The notes beneath the pieces were generated by a model. That model was not told where the DNA came from, did no database searches, and saw only the letters and a program-made list of their open reading frames with translations. A program made the translations under genes and the position numbers. DNA of 64,000 nt from Pseudomonas sp. dw_612 (GTDB lineage Bacteria > Pseudomonadota > Gammaproteobacteria > Pseudomonadales > Pseudomonadaceae). Shown here in pieces: positions 19,712 through 29,198 of this stretch; within the stretch, counting starts at the first letter, position 1, and each line of letters begins with the position of its first letter. The stretch lies in assembly GCF_018449725.1 (NCBI RefSeq), contig NZ_JAAVVC010000007.1, positions 248,001 through 312,000 of the forward strand, written 5' to 3'.

Positions 19712-20935
19712 TCAATGCTGTTTTACTGCCCTTATCCGTAAAAGAATCTGCACCAGAATGAAAATTGCAATGGGTGCCATCGCAATGATCGCTGATCTTG
19801 GAGACAGCTCCATTCCCAGCAAATGCACCCCCGAATAAAGCAACTTCAACAGATTTAGAACGTAATAGGTGATGGCGATAATGGAGAGGCCTTCAACTGC
19901 TCGTTGAATCTTGATCTGTGCATCAGCTCGGGCATTCAGGCTTTTCAAGATTTCGGCGTTTTGCTCCTCCATCTCCACCTGGACGCGTGCCTGTAAGAGT
20001 TCACCCAGATTGGCCACGCTCTTCGCCAGTATGTCGAGCCGTTGTTCCGTAACGGCGCAGTATCTCACCGTTGGTTTGAAGCGGCGTTCGATGAATATGC
20101 CTAGACGCTGGCAATTACCAGCGCGGTTTTCCCGCAGTTCTGCCAAGCGTTCGAATACGAGCTGAGCGTACGCTTGTGTGGTGCTGAAGCGGTGGCGGTG
20201 TTTGGCTGCGAGGCTGACGACTTTTGCAGACAGCTCTGCAATTTCGGAAAGCAGGGCTTTTGTATTGTTTCTGTCAGGTGCGGCGTTTCGCTCCGACAGA
20301 TCGGCCAGCGTTTTATCGAAAACGTTGAGCTGGGAACTCAGTTGCTTTGCCGCGGGCAGCGAAAGTGAGGCCATTATGCGATAGGTTTCAATCTCAAGCA
20401 GTCGGCGAATCATGCGCCCTTGGCGATAGGCGTTGAGGTGATTGTTGATGAATAGAAAACGGTTTTCACCGCATTCGCTCAACCGGAAATCGCTCCAGAC
20501 TGCTGCATCGCCACCTCCTATGGATGATCCGCACGGATCCTTGAATCCGTACTCCGAGTGATCTCCCGTCCAGGAATTATTGTTGCGAACCACTATTTGC
20601 ACGCTGTTGATCAAGAGTTGAATGTAGGGGGTGATTTTTACCGCTAGGGCACCAGGCAAGGAATTCCAGTGCGGACTATCTGTTGGCGCGGTGACGACGT
20701 AAGTGAGGGTAAAGAACTCGGCATGTCGTTCCCATTTCAGCCAATGCCCATCAAGTGTGGTGATGCCTTGGGGGATTTCACCACTGACCGGTTCATCATA
20801 GAGACTGTTGAGAAGCCACTGTCGCTCGCTGTCGCTGCCCATGGAGGCCATTTGAAAAACATAGGCCGGCTCGCTGAAATACAGGGAAGGGCGGGCGTGC
20901 AGTTCGTTATGAAGCGAATGTCGTAGCGGGTGCAT
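19712..20935 (-). CDS. DUF3422 family protein with C-terminal membrane anchor
   Basis: 407 residues. The N-terminus, MHPLRHSLHNELHARPSLYF, carries the LHARP motif that marks DUF3422. The middle is a long helical region (about 200-345, including ERLAELRENRAGNCQRLGIFIERRFKPTVRYC), and two hydrophobic helices close the protein (IIAITYYVLNLLKLLYSGV and AIIAMAPIAIFILVQILLRI). It is presumably an inner-membrane protein with a large cytoplasmic domain; its biochemical role is unknown. It is five bases downstream of the TetR gene and likely co-transcribed with it, which ties it to the adjacent catabolic locus. Confidence 0.85.
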   Translation of the reverse strand: MHPLRHSLHNELHARPSLYFSEPAYVFQMASMGSDSERQWLLNSLYDEPVSGEIPQGITTLDGHWLKWERHAEFFTLTYVVTAPTDSPHWNSLPGALAVKITPYIQLLINSVQIVVRNNNSWTGDHSEYGFKDPCGSSIGGGDAAVWSDFRLSECGENRFLFINNHLNAYRQGRMIRRLLEIETYRIMASLSLPAAKQLSSQLNVFDKTLADLSERNAAPDRNNTKALLSEIAELSAKVVSLAAKHRHRFSTTQAYAQLVFERLAELRENRAGNCQRLGIFIERRFKPTVRYCAVTEQRLDILAKSVANLGELLQARVQVEMEEQNAEILKSLNARADAQIKIQRAVEGLSIIAITYYVLNLLKLLYSGVHLLGMELSPRSAIIAMAPIAIFILVQILLRIRAVKQH

Positions 20936-20940
20936 GGTGC

Positions 20941-21558
20941 TTATGCCTTGAACGCTGAGTCTTTGCCGCAGGTAACGATTCCCACGACAAAGTGAGTCAG
21001 GGCATCCGTCAGTTTTTGTTCCGGGACTTGTGTGCTCTGCCAGAGGGATTGTCCGTAAAGCATCCCAATGACGGCCTCTGTGATTAGTCCGGTGCGGTCG
21101 CTGATGCAGCCATTTTCTCCGCGTTCAGCGGCGATGATTGCTCTCAATAGGGCGACATAGTTGCTTTTGAGTAGGTTGATTTCCTGCTGCTGCTCATAGG
21201 TCAAATTGACGAATTCACGTGTCACCAGTAGGAGTCGGTGCTTTTCTGCCAAGTTGAAAGCCACGAACGCATGCACAAAGCGGTGGAGGCGATCACGGTG
21301 AGTCCTGGCTCCACGCATACGACGTTTGGTATCGGCCAGCAGGTCAGACACTGCGCCTTCGATCAATTCGAACAACAAACACTGCTTGTTCTCGATATGC
21401 GCGTAAAGCGAGCCTGCATGCAGCCCCAGTTGCCCTGCAAGGTCGCGCAGACCTATCGCTTGATAACCGCGCGTCGCGAAGAGTTCCAGCGCCACATCAA
21501 GCAGACGGTCTCGGGCACTGCTGGGTACGGATTTTGAGTAGATAGTAGCCGCAGGCAT
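20941..21558 (-). CDS. TetR-family transcriptional regulator
   Basis: 205 residues from the ATG at 21558 (MPAATIYSK). The DNA-binding domain covers about residues 10-60 (ARDRLLDVALELFATRGYQAIGLRDLAGQLGLHAGSLYAHIENKQCLLFEL), followed by an all-helical ligand domain. It is divergent from the two SDR genes; a 25-bp palindrome in the shared interval (21624-21648) and an almost identical one before hyuA (23260-23284) are its probable operators. As is usual in the family it should repress its own gene and the catabolic genes until a pathway metabolite binds. Confidence 0.9.
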   Translation of the reverse strand: MPAATIYSKSVPSSARDRLLDVALELFATRGYQAIGLRDLAGQLGLHAGSLYAHIENKQCLLFELIEGAVSDLLADTKRRMRGARTHRDRLHRFVHAFVAFNLAEKHRLLLVTREFVNLTYEQQQEINLLKSNYVALLRAIIAAERGENGCISDRTGLITEAVIGMLYGQSLWQSTQVPEQKLTDALTHFVVGIVTCGKDSAFKA

Positions 21559-21623
21559 GGTGCTGTCCTGTGTTCTTGAACTGGGTACTTGCCGACCATT
21601 GTCGGACAAATTGGTTTGACCAA

Positions 21624-21648
21624 ATGTAAGACAACAGGCATCTTACGT
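21624..21648. promoter_or_regulatory. Probable TetR operator 1
   Basis: ATGTAAG-N11-CTTACGT; one arm base differs from a perfect palindrome. The first 13 bases (ATGTAAGACAACA) are identical to the site at 23260. It lies in the divergent interval between the TetR gene and the first SDR gene. Confidence 0.65.
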
Positions 21649-21672
21649 AAAGACTAATCGCGGAGGTGTTTT

Positions 21673-22422
21673 ATGGATGGGCAAACGGTCGTAATCGTCG
21701 GCGGTGCTTCGGGTTTGGGGCTGGAAACCGCAAAGCTAATGCGTAAACGCGGGGCCGCGAAAATCGGCATCATCGATAGAAACGAACAGTTGATGGCCGT
21801 CGCGGCAGAGGTGCTTCGTGCCGATGGTTGCGAAGTTGCCACTGCGGTTGGCGATATCTCTCGGCAGGAATCCGCCCATGGCGCTTTCCAGCAAATCGTC
21901 GATGCGCTGGGGCGTGTGCATTGCCTAGTCAACAGCGCTGCGATCTACCCACGAAAGGATATTTTCGAGATTACCGACGAGGAATGGGATCTGGAAAACG
22001 CGGTGAACATTAAAGGGACTTACCACATGATGGTCGCTGCGGTGAAGCACATGCAGGCCTACGTGGCTGCACCTGCCGTGACTGGCCGTATCGTTAATGT
22101 GACTTCGGTAGACGCTTTCAAAGCTCACCCGCAGAACGCCCACTACGCCGCGACTAAAGCGGCCGTTGTCAGTCTGACCAAATCCTTTGCTCAAGCCTGT
22201 GCCAAGGATCAGATTCTGGTTAATTCGGTGGCGCCCGCAGGTTTTGCCACCGAGCGCGCAAAGCAGTTGGGCTTCCTCGGTGAGCTGGCTGCGGCCAACC
22301 CGCTGGGCCGTGCTGCCGAGCCCGCCGAGATTGCCGAGTGGATTGTCATGATGGGTAGCAGTCGCAACAGCTATGCCACCGGTGAGAACGTGATCGTCAG
22401 CGGAGGCTACATCTATGCCTGA
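21673..22422 (+). CDS. Short-chain dehydrogenase/reductase (SDR), first of a pair
   Basis: 249 residues, classical SDR length. The NAD(P)-binding motif is VGGASGLG (TGxxxGxG type with V in place of T), NSAAIYP stands for the NAG motif, and the catalytic residues are Ser (VTSVDAF) with Tyr-x3-Lys (HYAATKAA). The C-terminal GGYIYA is complete. The position after the cofactor strand carries Asp (GIIDRN), suggesting NAD preference. A good ribosome-binding site (CGGAGGTG) precedes the ATG. It overlaps the second SDR gene by eight bases, so both are made together, probably for oxidation of a hydroxyl group of the pathway substrate. Confidence 0.9.
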   Translation: MDGQTVVIVGGASGLGLETAKLMRKRGAAKIGIIDRNEQLMAVAAEVLRADGCEVATAVGDISRQESAHGAFQQIVDALGRVHCLVNSAAIYPRKDIFEITDEEWDLENAVNIKGTYHMMVAAVKHMQAYVAAPAVTGRIVNVTSVDAFKAHPQNAHYAATKAAVVSLTKSFAQACAKDQILVNSVAPAGFATERAKQLGFLGELAAANPLGRAAEPAEIAEWIVMMGSSRNSYATGENVIVSGGYIYA

Positions 22423-23173
22423 TTCAGTTTCGGTACCGGAAATCTATTGCTGGGCTTTGGTCACTGGCGCCACCAGCGGTATCGGCAAGGCCGTTGTCCT
22501 GGCGTTGCGCGATGCCGGTTTGCAGGTGATTGCGGTCGGTCGCAGCCCCGAGGCATTAGCTGAATTGCGCTTTGAGCCAGGTGTGACAGTGGTCGAGGCC
22601 GATGTGCGACAAGTCGATGCGTTCACCGAAATCCTGGCGCGCTATCCGGTGGATGTGCTGGTCAATAACGCCGGGGTGTTGTCCACCCGATCCCCGTTCC
22701 AGGAGATGGCCCCGGCGGAAATCGACAACATGTTCGACATCAACCTGAAGGCGCCTTTGCACTTGGCGCGCAAGGTGCTGCCAGGAATGATCGAGCGTGG
22801 CCGGGGTCATCTATTCTTTATTGGTTCCAGTGCTGGTCGTTCGCCGCATCCAGGGGCGGCCGTGTACGGCGCATCCAAGGCTGGCATCAGTCTGTTTTGT
22901 GATGCGTTGCGCTGCGACTTGCTCGGCAGCGGGGTGCGCGTGACGGAAATTGCCCCTGGGCGGGTCCAGACGCAACTCTACAAAACCACCATGGGCATGC
23001 AGGCCGCGGGTGCTGAATTGTACGAAGGCTATGAGTCGATCATGCCGGAAGACATTGCGACGTTGCTGCTGGCGGCGTTGAGCCTGCCTCAGCAAGTTGA
23101 TGTGTCGCGCCTGGAGGTTTTCCCGACCGCTCAAGCGGTGGGCGGGGCGCGCATGGTCAAGACCAAGGGTTGA
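22415..23173 (+). CDS. Short-chain dehydrogenase/reductase (SDR), second of a pair
   Basis: 252 residues. The cofactor motif is TGATSGIG, the NNAG motif is intact (VNNAGVLST), and the catalytic triad is Ser (GSSAGRSPH) and Tyr-x3-Lys (VYGASKAG). The strand-2 end reads AVGRSPE, which favours NADP by its Arg. It differs clearly from the first SDR and may act on another intermediate or in the opposite direction. Translation starts within the last codons of the preceding gene. The second operator-like palindrome and hyuA follow 87 and 169 bases downstream. Confidence 0.9.
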   Translation: MPDSVSVPEIYCWALVTGATSGIGKAVVLALRDAGLQVIAVGRSPEALAELRFEPGVTVVEADVRQVDAFTEILARYPVDVLVNNAGVLSTRSPFQEMAPAEIDNMFDINLKAPLHLARKVLPGMIERGRGHLFFIGSSAGRSPHPGAAVYGASKAGISLFCDALRCDLLGSGVRVTEIAPGRVQTQLYKTTMGMQAAGAELYEGYESIMPEDIATLLLAALSLPQQVDVSRLEVFPTAQAVGGARMVKTKG

Positions 23174-23259
23174 TGGTCCGGGCCGGGATCTCATCGATCT
23201 CGGTCGACACTTTCAGAGTGTCTGAAGCAGCCGAAGACTGGGTGGCAATGCTTGACTAC

Positions 23260-23284
23260 ATGTAAGACAACATATAACTTACAT
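23260..23284. promoter_or_regulatory. Probable TetR operator 2, before hyuA
   Basis: A perfect palindrome ATGTAAG-N11-CTTACAT with the same arm length, the same spacer length and the same first 13 bases as the site before the SDR genes. It is 58 bases upstream of the hyuA start. Confidence 0.68.
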
Positions 23285-23341
23285 ATTAGGCGGGCTTGAT
23301 TGCCTCTTGTCATGAAATCAGGAATTTCAGGGGATACGACG

Positions 23342-25417
23342 ATGACTGCTACTTCATGCCGGGTCGGCGTGGACATAGGTGGGACCTTTACCGATATCGC
23401 GCTGGATGCAGGCGGGGTATTGCATTCAACCAAAATTCTTACCGACTATGAGCTGCCAGAGCGCGCCATTCTCACCGGTGTGAAAAGTGTCATCGATGCC
23501 GCCGGGCTGAAGCTGTCCGACATTGACCAACTGATCCATGGCACGACCCTGGCCACCAACGCACTGATCGAGCGGCGTGGGGCCAAGACGGCATTCATTA
23601 CCACCGAAGGTTTTCGTGACACGCTGGAAATGCGCACGGAAAACCGCTTCGAACAGTACGACATCAACATCACCTTGCCGCCGCCGCTCATTGAACGCGA
23701 ACACCGCTACACCTTGCGTGAGCGTCTGGATGTGCACGGTGATGTGCTGATCGCACCTGAACAGTCCGATATCGATGCGCTGGTCGAGCGAGTGGCCGAA
23801 GGCAACTACGAGAGCATCGCGGTCGGCCTGATTCACAGTTACGTCAATGGTGCCCACGAACGCCTGTTGCGCGATGCCTTGCAACGTCGCTTGCCGAAGG
23901 TATCCGTGTCGATTTCCAGTGAAGTCTCTCCGCAGATGCGCGAGTTCGAACGCTTCAATACCGTCTGTGCCAATGCTTACGTCAAGCCGCTGATCAAGTC
24001 CTATCTGGATCGTCTGGTGGTGACGCTCAAGCAATCCGGCGCCGATTGCCCGGTCTTCATGATCCACTCCGGTGGCGGAATTATCTCGGTGCAGAGCGCC
24101 GCAGAGTTTCCCGTGCGGCTGGTCGAATCCGGCCCGGCCGGTGGTGCGATTTTCGCAGCCGACATAGCACGCAAATACTCACTGGATTCTGTGGTGTCCT
24201 TCGACATGGGCGGTACCACGGCGAAGATCTGCCTGATCGAAAACCAGGTGCCAAAGACCGCCAAGACCTTTGAAGTGGCGCGTACCTATCGCTTCAAGAA
24301 GGGTAGCGGGATGCCCATCTCGATCCCGGTGGTGGAAATGGTCGAGATCGGTGCCGGTGGCGGCTCGATTGCCAGCATCGACAGCATGCGCCAGATCCGG
24401 GTCGGCCCACACAGCGCAGGCTCCGAACCGGGTCCGGCCTGCTACGGTCGTGGCGGCCTGGAGCCGACCATCACCGATGCCAACCTGTTACTCGGTCGCC
24501 TCGATCCGGACAATTTCGCCGGCGGCGCGATGCGCCTGTCCATCGACAACGCCGCCTCGGCCACCGCACGAGTCATCGGTACGCAATTGAACATGGAAGC
24601 GGTCACCGCGGCTTACGGCGTGTGTGAAGTGGTCGATGAAAACATGGCTAACGCCGGGCGTGTGCACGCAGTTGAAAGCGGCAAGGACATCGCCGAATAC
24701 ACCATGATCACCTTCGGTGGCGGTGGTCCGCTGCACGCTGCGCGTCTGTGCGAAAAAATGGGTGTGTCGCGCTTCCTCGTACCAGCCGGTGCTGGCGTCG
24801 GATCGGCTATCGGTTTCCTGCGCGCTCCCTTCGGCTACGAGGCAGTCCGCAGTGCCTTTGTGCGTCTCTCTGAATTCGATGCGCCACAGGTCAATGGCCT
24901 GATTGATGACATGAAGTCCGAGTCCATCGGCTTCCTGCGCCAGGGTATGCCCGAAGGCGAGCCTGAGCTGGAATGCACGGCGTTCATGCGTTATGTCGGC
25001 CAGGGTTGGGAGATTCCGGTTTCCCTGCCGTTCAAACCATTCAGCAACAGCGATACCGAACAGTTCAAGGCGCTGTTCGAAGCGGCCTACATCCAGTTTT
25101 TCGGTCGCCCGATCGAAGGTCCGGATGTCGAGATCGTCAGTTGGTCGGTTAAAGCCAGTTCGCCTTTACTGCCGGTGCAGCCAATCCAGCAGATCGGCGC
25201 CTCGCATCGTGCTAACGAGGTTTCGCGTCGAGAGGTTTTCGACGTCGTCAGCGGTGGTTTTGTCGATGCCGGCATCTTCCAGCGTGAGGAGTTGCAACCG
25301 GGTGCTCATGTTGATGGCCCGGCCATCATCGCCGAGCGCGAAACGTCGACCTTCGTGTCGTCCTCCTTCACCGCCACGGTCCAGCCTGACGGCTGCCTGT
25401 TGGTTGTTCGACGCTAA
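23342..25417 (+). CDS. hyuA: Hydantoinase A / 5-oxoprolinase-type ATPase subunit (HyuA)
   Basis: 691 residues from the ATG at 23342 (MTATSCRVGVDIGGTFTDIAL), preceded by CAGGGGAT as ribosome-binding site. The Hydant_A_N domain with its phosphate-binding GVDIGGTFTD (8-17) comes first, then the main Hydantoinase_A domain with HGTTLATNAL, HSGGGI, SFDMGGTTAK and GAGGGSIA, all ATP-grip elements of the ASKHA-like fold, and a C-terminal beta-rich domain. With HyuB it would catalyse ATP-dependent opening of a cyclic amide (hydantoin, N-methylhydantoin, 5-oxoproline) or an ATP-dependent carboxylation as in acetone/acetophenone carboxylases; the sequence does not separate these. It is the first gene of a long operon. 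Confidence 0.88.
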   Translation: MTATSCRVGVDIGGTFTDIALDAGGVLHSTKILTDYELPERAILTGVKSVIDAAGLKLSDIDQLIHGTTLATNALIERRGAKTAFITTEGFRDTLEMRTENRFEQYDINITLPPPLIEREHRYTLRERLDVHGDVLIAPEQSDIDALVERVAEGNYESIAVGLIHSYVNGAHERLLRDALQRRLPKVSVSISSEVSPQMREFERFNTVCANAYVKPLIKSYLDRLVVTLKQSGADCPVFMIHSGGGIISVQSAAEFPVRLVESGPAGGAIFAADIARKYSLDSVVSFDMGGTTAKICLIENQVPKTAKTFEVARTYRFKKGSGMPISIPVVEMVEIGAGGGSIASIDSMRQIRVGPHSAGSEPGPACYGRGGLEPTITDANLLLGRLDPDNFAGGAMRLSIDNAASATARVIGTQLNMEAVTAAYGVCEVVDENMANAGRVHAVESGKDIAEYTMITFGGGGPLHAARLCEKMGVSRFLVPAGAGVGSAIGFLRAPFGYEAVRSAFVRLSEFDAPQVNGLIDDMKSESIGFLRQGMPEGEPELECTAFMRYVGQGWEIPVSLPFKPFSNSDTEQFKALFEAAYIQFFGRPIEGPDVEIVSWSVKASSPLLPVQPIQQIGASHRANEVSRREVFDVVSGGFVDAGIFQREELQPGAHVDGPAIIAERETSTFVSSSFTATVQPDGCLLVVRR

Positions 25418-25446
25418 GCGTCACTTGCATAGAAGGCGATTTCCCC

Positions 25447-27114
25447 ATGAGCGATACCTTGATCGATATTCAAATGCAGGTGATGTGGAATCGCCTGATT
25501 TCGGTGGTTGAAGAACAGGCCCTGACGCTGATCCGCACCGCGTTCTCGACCAGTGTGCGTGAAGCCGGCGACTTGTCCGCCGGCGTCTTCGACCGTGCTG
25601 GCAACATGCTTGCCCAGGCTGTTACGGGGACCCCGGGACACGTCAACACCATGGCCGAGGCGGTGGTGCATTTCATCAACGACATTGGCCAAGACAACAT
25701 CTTCGAAGGCGATGTCTACGTGACCAACGACCCGTGGAAGGGTACGGGCCATCTGCACGACATCACCATCGTTTCGCCCTCGTTCTACAAGGGCAATTTG
25801 ATCGGTTACTTCGCCAGTACTGCCCATGTGGTCGACATCGGCGGCCGTGGCTTCGGCCCGGATGCCCGGGAAGTCTACGAGGAAGGCCTGTTAATTCCGA
25901 TCATGAAGTTGTTCGAGCGTGGCAAGGTCAATCGCGACTTGATCAACATTCTGCGCAACAACGTGCGTGAGGATGATCGGGTGGTGGGTGATTTCTACGC
26001 GCTGTCAGCCTGCAATGAAACCGGCCACAAGCGCCTGCTGAGCATGCTCGAAGAGTTCCGCCTGGAAAACCTGGAGCACATCGGCAATTTCATTCTGGAG
26101 CACAGTCGCCGTGCGACGCTGGAGTGCTTCAAGTCGCTGCCGCATGGCACCTACCAGAACAGCATGACCCTGGACGGGTACGACGTTCCAGTGACCCTGT
26201 CGGTAACCCTGACGGTCGGCCCGGACGGCATCTTGACCGATTTCAACGGCACCTCCGGTGTGAGCCAATTTGGTATCAACGTGCCGTTGGGTTATGCCAA
26301 GGCTTACGCCTGCTATGGCCTCAAGTGCATCGTCGCTCCCGAGATCCCGAACAACTCCGCGTCCCTGGCGCCGTTCGATGTCGTGGCGCCCGAAGGTTGC
26401 ATTCTGAATGCCAAGCATCCGGCACCGGTATCGGTACGTCATGTGCTCGGTCATTTCGTTCCTGACCTGGTGCTGGGGGCGTTGCACAAATGCCTGCACG
26501 GCCAGGTTCCGGCCGAGGGCGCAAGTGCGCTGTGGAACCTGCATCTGAGTGTCCGTCCTTTGGAAAGCAATCCGGATGGGCGAAATGCCGAGATGCTGAT
26601 GTTCAACAGTGGTGGCATGGGCGCGCGCGCGGCAAAGGATGGTTTGAGTGCCACGGCGTTCCCGAGCGGCGTGCACACCATGCCGGTCGAGGCCACCGAA
26701 CATGCAGGGCCGGTCATTGTCTGGCGTAAGGAACTGCGCAATGGCTCCGGCGGCGCCGGTCAGTTGCGCGGTGGTTTGGGGCAGGAGATCGAAGTGTCCG
26801 CTGCCGAGGGTTACTCGTTCCGCTTCAGCGCGATGTTTGACCGCATTCTTTATCCGGCTCGTGGCCTTGAAGGCGGTAAGGAGGGTGCCAAGGGGTATGT
26901 CGGTCTGGACGACGGCACGCTGTTGCGGGGCAAGGGCCAGCAGTTCGTGCCTTCGGATCGACGTCTGATTCTCAGCTTGCCTGGCGGTGGTGGTTACGGC
27001 GACCCGCGTCAGCGCCCTCGCGAAGAGGTCGAGCGCGACCTGCGCTTTGGCTACATCAGTGCCGAGCAAGCGCGTGACGATTATGGCTATGAAGCCGGGC
27101 AGGGGGCCAAGTGA
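25447..27114 (+). CDS. hyuB: Hydantoinase B / oxoprolinase-type subunit (HyuB)
   Basis: 555 residues of the Hydantoinase_B family. The N-terminus has LISVVEEQALTLIRTAFSTSVREAGDLSAGVFD, and the metal-binding region includes GTPGHVNTM and NDPWKGTGHLHDI. The C-terminal GGGGYGDP is typical. It forms the catalytic partner of HyuA, encoded 29 bases upstream. The stop codon overlaps the start of the aminotransferase gene (TGATG), so the next step of the pathway is translationally coupled to it. No biotin-type carboxylase subunit is nearby, which mildly favours a hydrolase over a carboxylase. Confidence 0.88.
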   Translation: MSDTLIDIQMQVMWNRLISVVEEQALTLIRTAFSTSVREAGDLSAGVFDRAGNMLAQAVTGTPGHVNTMAEAVVHFINDIGQDNIFEGDVYVTNDPWKGTGHLHDITIVSPSFYKGNLIGYFASTAHVVDIGGRGFGPDAREVYEEGLLIPIMKLFERGKVNRDLINILRNNVREDDRVVGDFYALSACNETGHKRLLSMLEEFRLENLEHIGNFILEHSRRATLECFKSLPHGTYQNSMTLDGYDVPVTLSVTLTVGPDGILTDFNGTSGVSQFGINVPLGYAKAYACYGLKCIVAPEIPNNSASLAPFDVVAPEGCILNAKHPAPVSVRHVLGHFVPDLVLGALHKCLHGQVPAEGASALWNLHLSVRPLESNPDGRNAEMLMFNSGGMGARAAKDGLSATAFPSGVHTMPVEATEHAGPVIVWRKELRNGSGGAGQLRGGLGQEIEVSAAEGYSFRFSAMFDRILYPARGLEGGKEGAKGYVGLDDGTLLRGKGQQFVPSDRRLILSLPGGGGYGDPRQRPREEVERDLRFGYISAEQARDDYGYEAGQGAK

Positions 27115-28316
27115 TGGAATTTCAAAGTTCACGGGTCAGAACAGTCAAGAGTTCGCCAAGTATGGCGGTGTCTGTCCTGGCCAAAAAAATGCTCGCTCAA
27201 GGCGAGCCGGTCATTAACCTCAGCCTGGGCGAGCCGGACTTCAACACCCCGGCCCATGTCATCGAAGCGGCCTACCAGGCCATGCTTGACGGCAACAACC
27301 ACTACACCGCTCCCAACGGTTACGAGGTGTTGCGTCAGGCCATCGTCGACAAGTTCGCTCGCGAAAACGCGCTGAACTACGGTCTGGACGAAATCTGTGT
27401 GGCCAACGGTGCCAAACAGCTATTGTTCAATGCCTTTCTGGCAACGCTGGAGCCGGGCGATGAGGTCATCACGCCGGCTCCTTATTGGGTGTCCTACACC
27501 GATATGGTGTTGCTCAACGGTGGTGTGCCGAAGGTCATTCCCTGCGGTTCCGAGTGTGGGTTCAAACTCGATGCTGCACGGCTTGAAGCGGCCATTACGC
27601 CGAAGACGCGCTGGCTGATGCTCAACTCGCCGAACAATCCCTGTGGCGCGATTTACACCCGGGAAGAATTCGCGGCATTGGGTGTCGTGTTGCAGAAGTA
27701 TCCGCGGGTCCTGGTGATCTCCGATGAGATCTACGAGCACATCATTCTCGGCAACAAGCCCTTCGTCCCATTCGTGACGGCGTGCCCCGAGATGCGTGAA
27801 CGCACCCTGCTGATCAACGGGGTGTCCAAGGCCTACGCCATGACGGGCTATCGCCTGGGGTATGCCGCGGGTCCAAAAGAACTGATCGTCGCGATGAACA
27901 AAACCCAGTCGCAGACCACGACATGTCCCTCGGCCATCTCACAGTTGGCAGCTGCGGCAGCCTTGAACGGTCCGCAAGACTTCGTGCGCGACGCCAACCG
28001 TGAGTATCAGGCTCGAGGCGCAATGGTCGTCGAAGGCCTTGCCGCAATCGATGGACTGGAATTGCAGATGCCGGAAGGGGCGTTCTATGCCTTCCCGAAA
28101 TGCTCGGCATTTATCGGCAGGCTTACGCCCGATGGGCAGGTGATCGAGAGCGATACCGACCTGGCCAACTATTTGCTGCGGGTCGGCAAGGTCGCAACGG
28201 TTCCGGGTTCTGCGTTTGGTCTTGAGCCCTACATCCGCCTGTCATTCGCAACGTCCCGGCAACAGCTTGAGCAGGCCATCGTGCAGATGCGCGATGCGCT
28301 GGCCCTGTTGGTTTAA
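27114..28316 (+). CDS. PLP-dependent class I aminotransferase
   Basis: 400 residues from the ATG at 27114, fold type I, aspartate-aminotransferase subgroup I-gamma. Visible cofactor residues: the PLP Lys in INGVSKAYAMTGYRLGY, Asn in NSPNNPCG, Asp and Tyr in VISDEIYEHI, and the substrate-carboxylate Arg in YIRLSFA. It should convert an amino acid into a 2-oxo acid, which the thiamine-diphosphate enzyme three genes downstream could decarboxylate. The combination recalls AruH/AruI of arginine transamination in P. aeruginosa, by logic only. The specific donor is unknown. Confidence 0.9.
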   Translation: MEFQSSRVRTVKSSPSMAVSVLAKKMLAQGEPVINLSLGEPDFNTPAHVIEAAYQAMLDGNNHYTAPNGYEVLRQAIVDKFARENALNYGLDEICVANGAKQLLFNAFLATLEPGDEVITPAPYWVSYTDMVLLNGGVPKVIPCGSECGFKLDAARLEAAITPKTRWLMLNSPNNPCGAIYTREEFAALGVVLQKYPRVLVISDEIYEHIILGNKPFVPFVTACPEMRERTLLINGVSKAYAMTGYRLGYAAGPKELIVAMNKTQSQTTTCPSAISQLAAAAALNGPQDFVRDANREYQARGAMVVEGLAAIDGLELQMPEGAFYAFPKCSAFIGRLTPDGQVIESDTDLANYLLRVGKVATVPGSAFGLEPYIRLSFATSRQQLEQAIVQMRDALALLV

Positions 28317-28351
28317 GCGTTGCAGTCACTGACTAATTTGAGATTGATCTG

Positions 28352-29164
28352 ATGAGCAAGCCTTTCAAACGACTGTTAATTACTGGCGCTGCCGGCCGCT
28401 TGGGCAAAGTTTTGCGTGAGCACCTGCGGGATCTCGCCGATGAGCTGCGCCTGACCGATATCGCTGACATGGGCACGGCTGCACCGCACGAGCAGCTGGT
28501 GTGCTGCGACCTGGGCAACCTGGCCGATGTGCTGCCGCTCGCCGAGGGCGTTGACGCGATCATTCATGCGGGGGGTATACCGCTGGAAAACACCTTTGCC
28601 GCGATCCTCAATGGCAATATCGTGGGTACCTACAACATCTACGAAGCCGCGCGTCAGCATGGTGTGAAGCGAGTGGTTTATACCAGTTCCAATCATGCCA
28701 TTGGCTTCTACGACCGAACCGAAACCATCGACTCTACTGTTGCGCATCGTCCCGACAGTCTGTACGGCGTGAGCAAATGCTTTGCCGAGGATCTGGGGCG
28801 CTACTACTGGGACAAGTTCGGCGTCGAGTCCGTGAATCTGCGCATTGGTTCCTCGTTCGAAGAACCGTTGGATCGCCGCATGCTGGCGACCTGGTTGTCG
28901 TTCGCCGACTTTGCTCAACTGGTGGAGCGCTCGCTGACCGCGCCGCGCGTTGCGCACATGATTGTCTACGGCATGTCGGCCAACCGTGAATCGCTGTGGG
29001 ACAACCGCACCGCCTCGTCGATTGGCTACATGCCACAGGACAGTGCCGATGATTATCGCGAAAAAATCGAAGCGAAATTCCCGCCTCTGGACCCCAATGA
29101 GCCTGCCGCGCGCTACCACGGTGGCAATTTTGCCGGAGCCGGCCATTTCGAAGATCCGAAGTAA
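28352..29164 (+). CDS. NAD-dependent uronate-dehydrogenase-like protein (extended SDR)
   Basis: 270 residues. TGAAGRLGKVLREHL is the cofactor-binding motif, HAGG the following strand, and the catalytic Tyr-x3-Lys is LYGVSKCFAED, with TSSNHAIGFYDRTE upstream. RIGSSFEEPLDRRMLATWLS is very close to what I know of Pseudomonas uronate dehydrogenase (Udh), which oxidises galacturonate or glucuronate to the lactone. Whether the substrate here is a uronic acid is doubtful given the amino-compound neighbours, so the symbol is left blank. The gene is 35 bases after the aminotransferase gene, within the same operon. Confidence 0.82.
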   Translation: MSKPFKRLLITGAAGRLGKVLREHLRDLADELRLTDIADMGTAAPHEQLVCCDLGNLADVLPLAEGVDAIIHAGGIPLENTFAAILNGNIVGTYNIYEAARQHGVKRVVYTSSNHAIGFYDRTETIDSTVAHRPDSLYGVSKCFAEDLGRYYWDKFGVESVNLRIGSSFEEPLDRRMLATWLSFADFAQLVERSLTAPRVAHMIVYGMSANRESLWDNRTASSIGYMPQDSADDYREKIEAKFPPLDPNEPAARYHGGNFAGAGHFEDPK

Positions 29165-29198
29165 CGTTTCCCTATCGAATTCTTAGAGGTCCCGAACC

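Noticed and set aside
23342..27114. Reading hyuAB as acetone/acetophenone carboxylase
   Set aside because: Possible by family, but no third carboxylase subunit is adjacent and the neighbours are amino-acid-type enzymes; left open as an alternative rather than called.
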